The notes under the pieces are model-generated. The model was not told where the DNA came from. It saw only the letters and a list, made by a program, of their open reading frames with translations, and made no database searches. Source: VFMC01 sp031400715 (GTDB lineage: Bacteria; Actinomycetota; Acidimicrobiia; Acidimicrobiales; Ilumatobacteraceae). From it: a DNA stretch of 10,097 nt. The translations under genes were made by a program, and so were the position numbers. The stretch covers positions 1 to 10,097 of the forward strand of contig JANNQK010000151.1 in assembly GCA_031400715.1 (NCBI GenBank), read 5' to 3'. Of the stretch, positions 5,785 to 10,097 are shown one piece after another (positions within the stretch are counted from its first letter, which is position 1; every line of letters begins with the position of its first letter).

Positions 5785-6995
5785 ACGCCGAACCCCGACC
5801 GCCGCCGCATCGGCTCGCGACGGAGGTCGACTCGATCCGAGACCGGTTGCAGCGCCCGTGCCGGGCTGCGGTGTTGATCCCGACGCACGACCATGCGCTG
5901 ATGCTGCCGCTGTCGATCGCCAGCGCTCAGGCACAGACCCTCGACGATGTGCTGATCGTGGTGATCGGCGACGGCATCGGCGACGACACCCGCGATGCGC
6001 TGGCACCGATCCTGGCTGCCGACGAGCGCGTGGTCGCCGTCGATCTCCCGAAACGTGGCCGCACCGGTGAGCCCCACCGACACGACGTGCTCGCAGCGAT
6101 GGTGGCGCCGGTCGTGACGTACCTCAGCGACGACGATCTGCTGCTTGTCAACCACGTGGAGCAGATGTGCGATCTGCTCGCCGGAGCAGATTTCGCACAC
6201 CCGTACCCGGTGCACATCGACGAGCACGGCGCGCTGCACTGCGACCCGGTCGACCTCTCCGTGCCCACCAATGCCGAGCTCGAGTTCCGGCAGAGCCTGG
6301 TGAGCCTCACGGGCATCGCGCACACGCTGGCCGCGTATCGACGGTTGCCCTACGGCTGGCGTTCGACCCCGGCGGGCACGTACACCGATCAGTACATGAT
6401 CCAGCAATATCTGGCCCAACCATGGTGCCGTGCGGTCGCCTGCACCAGACCGACGGTCGTGCGCCTCCCTGCGTCGCTTCGACGGGAGATGACCGCCGAG
6501 CAGCGGCTGGATGAGCTTCAGATGTGGGCCGATCGCATGGGCGACCCGCATGGGCGGGCTGAGTTCGTCGAATCCTGTGATGCCGCGTCTCGGCGTGCAG
6601 CGGCCACCTGGCGCGGTCACGCCGAGGCACTTTCCGTCCATCACGCACGCCAACGTGTCGAACTCGACGACGCACTTCGCCGCATCGGCACACTCGAGTC
6701 GGCGTTGGATCACACGACCGCCACGGTGACAGCGCTCGAGTCGGCGTTGGATCACGCAACCGCCTCGCTGACCGAGCTCGAAGCTCGACTCGCGGCTGAG
6801 ATGAGCAGTCGCGAGTCGGTCGAGTCCGAAGCGATCGCCGCAATGGAGCGATGCGCTCAGCTCACCGCCGAACTGGGCGTCGTTCGAGCCGACCGCGACG
6901 CGATATTGCACACGAGGACGATGCGCACCCGGGCCGTGCTCACGAAGTCGCGGGTGCTGCGAGTCGCTCTCGCACGACGGCGCGGAGCGAGTTGA
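5781..6995 (+). CDS. Family 2 glycosyltransferase with C-terminal coiled coil
   Basis: Seen: 404 residues. A GT-A fold begins at about residue 28 with AAVLIPTHDHALMLPLSIAS. The first nucleotide-sugar contact region follows (IGDGIGDD, 62-69), and the metal-binding DxD equivalent is YLSDDDLLL (114-122). The catalytic domain reaches about 235. Residues about 285-375 form a predicted coiled coil with a 14-residue repeat (LESALDH twice, then LEARL). The tail is basic (RTMRTRAVLTKSRVLRVALARRR), like membrane- or envelope-associated glycosyltransferases with coiled-coil ends. ATG at 5781 overlaps the upstream TGA and has GGAG 7 nt before it, which decides this start over upstream in-frame codons. 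Its last 56 bp overlap the convergent RmlC-like gene. Inference: it adds a sugar to a cell-surface glycan or protein. Donor and acceptor are unknown. Confidence 0.8.
   Translation: MNAEPRPPPHRLATEVDSIRDRLQRPCRAAVLIPTHDHALMLPLSIASAQAQTLDDVLIVVIGDGIGDDTRDALAPILAADERVVAVDLPKRGRTGEPHRHDVLAAMVAPVVTYLSDDDLLLVNHVEQMCDLLAGADFAHPYPVHIDEHGALHCDPVDLSVPTNAELEFRQSLVSLTGIAHTLAAYRRLPYGWRSTPAGTYTDQYMIQQYLAQPWCRAVACTRPTVVRLPASLRREMTAEQRLDELQMWADRMGDPHGRAEFVESCDAASRRAAATWRGHAEALSVHHARQRVELDDALRRIGTLESALDHTTATVTALESALDHATASLTELEARLAAEMSSRESVESEAIAAMERCAQLTAELGVVRADRDAILHTRTMRTRAVLTKSRVLRVALARRRGAS
6693..6776 (+). repeat. Tandem 42-bp duplication encoding two 14-residue coiled-coil repeats
   Basis: Seen: copies at 6693-6734 and 6735-6776 agree at 36 of 42 bases, with the first 21 bases identical. 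Each encodes 14 residues beginning LESALDH, that is two heptads; a third, diverged unit starting LEARL follows. The in-frame period of two heptads suggests lengthening of the coiled coil by duplication. Confidence 0.85.
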
Positions 6996-7563
6996 GATCG
7001 CCCGCCACGACATCGCGAGGCGACAACTCGGGCGTGGAGCACGGCCATGCGAGACCGAGCCCTTCGTCGTCGTAGCGACATCCCAACTCGTCAGCGACGT
7101 CCCACTCGTGCGTCACGCCATAGATCAGCAAGCTCGGCGCCGAGAACCAGAACCCGTGTGCGACCCCGGGTGGGATCACGATTCCTTCCTCGGCAGCGCG
7201 CACGGAGAACAGCGCTGAGCAGCCGGCGGTCGGGGAATCGGGTCGCAGGTCGTGCAGCCCGAGCAGCATCGAGCCATCGATCAGCACGAGGTAGTCGCTG
7301 TGGTCGATGTGGCAGTGGACGCCGCGGAGCACGTTGGGCTGGGAGCGGACGAGGTTCCACTGGACCGGCGTCATCGCAGGAGTCCACCGCGACCGGAACA
7401 CCTCGGTCAGACACCCTCGCTCGTCGGCGTGTGGCATCAGGGTCAGCCGCTCGACGCCATCTGGCAGGTCCGCGGCGGTGATGGTTGTTGCGCCGACGTT
7501 CATGAGGTCGACTGACGAGGGTCGTGACACGGGATCGACCTTCACATTCATCTTCCGTCTCAT
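6940..7563 (-). CDS. dTDP-4-dehydrorhamnose 3,5-epimerase (RmlC) family protein
   Basis: Seen: 207 residues, near the usual RmlC length plus an N-terminal extension. DERGCLTEVF (47-56), QWNLVRSQPNVLRGVHCH (68-85), IPPGVAHGFWF (130-140), YDDEGLGLAWP (164-174) and LSPRD (180-184) follow RmlC motif order in a cupin fold. His83 and Asp184 fit the catalytic dyad. From my memory of RmlC, the conserved Lys of the KLV motif is Tyr91 here, and the catalytic Tyr region reads HEWDV (152-156) without Tyr. So this is probably a divergent subfamily, perhaps acting on another 4-keto nucleotide-sugar or not an epimerase. Start: ATG at 7563 has GAGG almost touching it, whereas ATG at 7551 has the same GAGGG 12 nt upstream; either is possible. 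It converges on, and overlaps by 56 bp, the glycosyltransferase gene. Confidence 0.85.
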   Translation of the reverse strand: MRRKMNVKVDPVSRPSSVDLMNVGATTITAADLPDGVERLTLMPHADERGCLTEVFRSRWTPAMTPVQWNLVRSQPNVLRGVHCHIDHSDYLVLIDGSMLLGLHDLRPDSPTAGCSALFSVRAAEEGIVIPPGVAHGFWFSAPSLLIYGVTHEWDVADELGCRYDDEGLGLAWPCSTPELSPRDVVAGDLNSLRAVVRERLAAPATS

Positions 7564-7830
7564 CCCTCGCTGTCGGGTCGTTCGACCGGCGATGCTAGGG
7601 CGTTCGTGCGCATCGCACCCGGATGTTCGACAGACGCGCCGGCATCTGCATCGGCGACGACGGCTGATGCTCCGCCTTTCTCCGTGAGTTGACGGATGTG
7701 GCGATGTGCCGTGATCCGTATGGTCGGAAGAGACGGGTCATGCGTCCCGGCGGCGTCGAGCGAACCGGTTTCGCCGTGCGACGCGACAGACGATCCGTCA
7801 ACTTCGATATCGACGAGAGGGAGAAGTCAC
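7564..7830. promoter_or_regulatory. Divergent intergenic region between the RmlC-like gene and sodC
   Basis: Seen: 267 bp without a convincing gene. On the minus strand TAGCAT (7597-7592) fits a weak -10 element about 30 bp before the RmlC-like start, without a clear -35. On the plus strand TTGACG (7689-7694) fits a -35 element, but no good -10 stands at 16-18 bp. A small inverted repeat GTGCG-CAT-CGCAC lies at 7606-7618. AGGGAG at 7818-7823 is the sodC ribosome site. Promoters for both genes must lie here, but I cannot place them with confidence. Confidence 0.4.
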
Positions 7831-8433
7831 ATGAACAAGAATCTGTTGTCCCTGGCGTGCGGAGCCGTGCTCATCGGCGGCTTGGTCACAGCCACTACTG
7901 CAGGAGCTGACTCCAAGTCGGCCAAGGCAAACCTCGCCACCGCCACAGGCGCCTCGCTCGGCAGCGTCGAGTTCAAGACCGGACGCGGACACACCGAGGT
8001 GCGGGTCCGCCTGACCGGAGCCCCTGGCGTGGATGCCTTCCACGGCTTTCACATCCACGCCAACGATGCCGTCGCCAACGGCGACGGATGCATCGCCGAT
8101 CCAGCTGCCTTGTCGTCGACGTGGTTCGTGTCCGCCGACGGCCACTACAACCCGACCGGGCAAACACACTCGCACCACGTCGGCGACATGCCAGTCGTGT
8201 ACGTCAATGCCGATGGCAGCGTCGAGACCCGCTTCCGCATCGACAAGATCAACCCCGGCGATCTCAACGGCAAGGTCGTGATCCTGCATGCGGGTGCCGA
8301 CAACTTCGGCAACATCCCGCTGGGCGCCGGCCTCACGCAGTACACCGCGAACTCGGCCGACGCCACCACCGCAACAGCGAAGACGGGCAACGCGGGAGAT
8401 CGGGTCGCCTGTGGGGTCATTGCGTCGCGATGA
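7831..8433 (+). CDS. sodC: Secreted Cu/Zn superoxide dismutase
   Basis: Role: converts superoxide to hydrogen peroxide and oxygen outside the cytoplasm. Seen: 200 residues. Residues 1-26 are a Sec signal peptide (MNKNLLSL start, hydrophobic core, TTAGA/DSK cleavage); Cys10 lies too early for a lipoprotein signal. FHIHAN (73-78) gives Cu ligands His74 and His76; His105 (GHYNP) is the bridging ligand; His113, His116 and Asp119 (HHVGD) complete the Zn site; His153 (ILHAG) is the last Cu ligand. Cys87 and Cys194 form the usual disulfide, and Arg191 in GNAGDRVACGVI is the substrate-guiding Arg. All key residues are present, so it should be active. The loop from His113 to His116 is much shorter than in eukaryotic enzymes. 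ATG at 7831 is chosen because AGGGAG sits 7 nt upstream and the signal peptide starts there; upstream in-frame starts add non-signal sequence. Confidence 0.95.
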   Translation: MNKNLLSLACGAVLIGGLVTATTAGADSKSAKANLATATGASLGSVEFKTGRGHTEVRVRLTGAPGVDAFHGFHIHANDAVANGDGCIADPAALSSTWFVSADGHYNPTGQTHSHHVGDMPVVYVNADGSVETRFRIDKINPGDLNGKVVILHAGADNFGNIPLGAGLTQYTANSADATTATAKTGNAGDRVACGVIASR

Positions 8434-8512
8434 GCGTCCACCGCGACGAAGTGACGATTGACCCATCCGGTAGGGCGGCGCAGAGTGGTCGTCGTATCGG
8501 GAGGGGCCTGCA

Positions 8513-8929
8513 GTGAACCGTGCACGAGTCGAGCAAGTGTCGCTGGGGTTGATCGCTGTCTTCATGCTGCCAGCAGGCGTGCAGGCAGCGGTCGCCCCGA
8601 GGTCGTTCTTCGACGACTTCCCGTTGGGTCGCAGCTGGATCTCTCATCAGGGTGATGCCTACAACGAGCACCTGGTGCGCGACGTCGGGGCGCTGTTCCT
8701 GGCGATGGTCATCGTCACCGCCTGGACGGCGTGGCGGCGTGGGCCGGCTCGCCCCGTGGCGGTTGCCTGGCTGGTGCAAGGCGTCCTCCACCTCGTCTTC
8801 CACGCGAGCCATCTCGAGGGGTACGACTCCGTCGACAAGATCGGGTTGATCGGCTCGTTGGCCGTGGTGCCCGCGCTTGCGCTGGTCGTGCTGTGGGCCG
8901 GCATGGTCGATCACGCCAGGGCGAGTTGA
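8513..8929 (+). CDS. Small four-helix membrane protein of unknown function
   Basis: I do not recognise a characterised family, although similar actinobacterial proteins are commonly listed as hypothetical. Seen: 138 residues with four likely membrane helices at about 9-28, 56-74, 81-99 and 111-130. Conserved-looking motifs are APRSFFDDFP (28-37), YNEHLVRDVGALFLA (50-64) and HLVFHASHLEG (93-103), the last with three His in eight residues that could bind metal, heme or a quinone. The start is GTG at 8513 with a strong GAGGGG (8501-8506) 6 nt upstream. It follows sodC by 79 nt, with no clear terminator between them, and its TGA shares one base with the next ATG (TGATG), so it is coupled to the next gene. 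Confidence 0.8.
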   Translation: MNRARVEQVSLGLIAVFMLPAGVQAAVAPRSFFDDFPLGRSWISHQGDAYNEHLVRDVGALFLAMVIVTAWTAWRRGPARPVAVAWLVQGVLHLVFHASHLEGYDSVDKIGLIGSLAVVPALALVVLWAGMVDHARAS

Positions 8930-9693
8930 TGACGAGCCCGCACATGAGCCCGAGTGCCGGCCCGCTCACGCTGCGACCCGTCAGCGCCGATGTCGGCGAG
9001 GACATCGCCTTCGCTGCACGGTGGCTGTTGCTCGGTGGTGCGGCCGGTGCATGGGCTGGACTGCTCATCGGCGGTGTCGGTGGTCGCCTCGCGATGTTCG
9101 TGCTGCGGGTGACGTCGTCGGACTCGGTTCGCGGCGTCGAGAGCGACGACGGCTTCACCATCGGTCAGTTCAGTGATGACACGCTGTTCCTGCTCGCGAT
9201 CACGACGGCCATCGGGTTGTTCGTCGGTGTCGTCTTGGTCGTTGCTCGGAGTCAGCTGCATGGATGGCTGGGCATCTCGCTGACGGTGCTCGCCGCAGGC
9301 CTCCTCGGGGCCGCGGCGATCATCGAGCCCGACGGGGTCGACTTCACCCGGTTGGCGCCGCTGCCACTCGCGTGCGCGATGTTCACCGTGATACCTCTGG
9401 CGGCCGCCTCGCTCACCCTGTGGTTCGTGAGGCGGTGGAGTGCGTGGTGGTGGCAGAAGCGGGGCCGAACGGCTCTCGCGTCGGTGCCATGGCTCATCGC
9501 CGTGCCCGCCTTCTTCGTGTCGATACCGTTCGTCCTCGTCTCGCTGGCTCTCGTACTCGCGGTGCTTCGAATCGGCGTGCTCCGACTGGCGGTGACGGGA
9601 CGGGCCGGCCGAGTTGCTGCGACGGCGATCGCGATCGCAGTCATCGGCTTCGCGTCGTTCGCCCTCATCGGCGACATCGCCGAGATCGTGTAA
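8929..9693 (+). CDS. Multi-pass membrane protein of unknown function
   Basis: Not recognised. Seen: 254 residues with six or seven hydrophobic segments at about 30-58, 84-107, 112-132, 143-167, 185-220 (long enough for two helices) and 229-250. A Gly-rich first helix (WLLLGGAAGAWAGLLIGGVG) is followed by an acidic soluble loop (63-84, SDSVRGVESDD). A basic, Trp-rich loop (RRWSAWWWQKRGR, 168-180) probably faces the cytoplasm. No catalytic motif was found. ATG at 8929 overlaps the TGA of the preceding gene by one base and is the preferred start; ATG at 8944 is an alternative. The frame is open further upstream, but that part reads as an Arg-rich shadow of the preceding gene. Coupling implies the two membrane proteins work together. 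It ends 1 bp from the convergent P450 gene. Confidence 0.8.
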   Translation: MTSPHMSPSAGPLTLRPVSADVGEDIAFAARWLLLGGAAGAWAGLLIGGVGGRLAMFVLRVTSSDSVRGVESDDGFTIGQFSDDTLFLLAITTAIGLFVGVVLVVARSQLHGWLGISLTVLAAGLLGAAAIIEPDGVDFTRLAPLPLACAMFTVIPLAAASLTLWFVRRWSAWWWQKRGRTALASVPWLIAVPAFFVSIPFVLVSLALVLAVLRIGVLRLAVTGRAGRVAATAIAIAVIGFASFALIGDIAEIV

Positions 9694-9694
9694 C

Positions 9695-10097
9695 TCAACT
9701 GGCCGTGCGGGCCGAGACCTTGAACGGCGCGCCGCCTGTCGGCCGGTTGACCACCATGCCGACCGGATGCGGGGTCTCGTCGGCGATGGGCGTGACATCG
9801 AGTCGTTGGGCCAGACGGGCGACGATGAGGGTGAGCTCCATCTGGGCGAGCGCGAACCCGATGCACATGTGGGGGCCGTGTCCGAACGGCACCCACGCCT
9901 GATCGGCGAGAGTCTTCTGCTCGGGGGTCATGCCGAGAAATCTGTCGGGGTCGAACCGAAGTGGGTCTGTCCACGTGTCAGGGTCGCGACCGGCGAGGTG
10001 CGGTGACCACACCACGAGCGTTCCCCTCCGGATCGGGTGCTCGCCGATCCGGAGGTCGGTGGCAGCCATGCGTGCGGCGACGAGGCCGGCAGGGTGG
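9695..10097 (-). CDS. Cytochrome P450, C-terminal part (5' end outside window)
   Basis: Seen: 133 residues of a minus-strand frame that enters from the right edge, in frame beyond the ATG at 10069 (HPAGLVAAR precedes it), so that ATG is internal. FDPDRF is the PERF-type motif; FGHGPHMCIGFALAQ is the heme-binding loop, FxxGxxxCxG, with its Cys as the axial thiolate ligand. The C-terminal beta-bulge region follows and ends with a normal stop at 9695-9697. Family knowledge: P450 enzymes use oxygen and electrons from a redox partner to oxidise organic substrates. The ExxR helix and substrate-recognition regions lie outside the window, so family and substrate cannot be assigned. Nothing in the window looks like a partner ferredoxin. 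It converges tail to tail with the membrane protein gene, with 1 bp between stop codons. Confidence 0.93.
   Translation of the reverse strand, partial: HPAGLVAARMAATDLRIGEHPIRRGTLVVWSPHLAGRDPDTWTDPLRFDPDRFLGMTPEQKTLADQAWVPFGHGPHMCIGFALAQMELTLIVARLAQRLDVTPIADETPHPVGMVVNRPTGGAPFKVSARTAS

Noticed and set aside
4549..6006. Long minus-strand frame antisense to the oxidoreductase gene
   Set aside because: No recognisable motif, and the plus strand encodes a well-formed Gfo/Idh/MocA protein.
5682..7013. Long minus-strand frame antisense to the glycosyltransferase
   Set aside because: His/Arg-rich shadow frame; the plus strand has GT-A motifs and a ribosome site.
7696..7830. Extended N-terminus for SodC
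   Set aside because: The extra 45 residues lack signal-peptide character, while ATG 7831 has AGGGAG 7 nt upstream and begins a normal signal peptide.
7831..7860. SodC as a lipoprotein through Cys10
   Set aside because: The preceding residues S-L-A do not fit a lipobox and the hydrophobic region before Cys is too short; a signal peptidase I site lies near residue 26.
8458..8486. Promoter for the membrane protein pair (TTGACC at 8458)
   Set aside because: No acceptable -10 element at 16-18 bp; read-through from sodC is as likely.

Overview
The window is GC-rich, gene-dense DNA that reads like a high-GC actinobacterium. An Acidimicrobiia-type organism (Ilumatobacter-like) is my best guess, from codon use, the phosphofructokinase type, the short overlapping operons and the overall protein style. 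No marker gene here proves the taxonomy. I support eleven protein genes, two of them cut by the window edges. I see no RNA gene, CRISPR array, insertion sequence or phage gene.

Layout, left to right. (1) 1-1718, minus strand: a large type IV prepilin-like protein that continues past the left edge. It joins a class III (prepilin) signal to a beta-rich ectodomain, a putative Ig-like domain and a fibronectin III domain. (2) 1902-3612, minus strand: a compact three-gene operon, DUF1348 (NTF2-like) protein - TetR regulator - MOSC protein, joined by two 4-nt stop/start overlaps. Its promoter region (3625-3673) is unusually readable: one operator fills the -35/-10 spacer exactly and a second covers the expected transcription start. 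(3) 3723-6995, plus strand: a group III-type 6-phosphofructokinase, then a Gfo/Idh/MocA oxidoreductase translationally coupled to a family 2 glycosyltransferase with a coiled-coil tail. (4) 6940-7563, minus strand: an RmlC-like sugar-nucleotide epimerase family protein whose 3' end overlaps the glycosyltransferase 3' end by 56 bp. (5) 7831-9693, plus strand: a secreted Cu/Zn superoxide dismutase, then two coupled membrane proteins of unknown function. (6) 9695-10097, minus strand: the C-terminal part of a cytochrome P450 that enters from the right edge.

How the genes may work together. The DUF1348/TetR/MOSC genes look like a self-repressed operon induced by an unknown small molecule. The oxidoreductase, glycosyltransferase and RmlC-like protein look like a fragment of sugar-nucleotide or glycan metabolism. 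The superoxide dismutase and membrane pair face the cell envelope. I see no clearly novel multi-gene defence or mobile system. The most informative signals are the twin-operator promoter, the pilin-adhesin architecture, the non-canonical RmlC active site and the convergent overlap.
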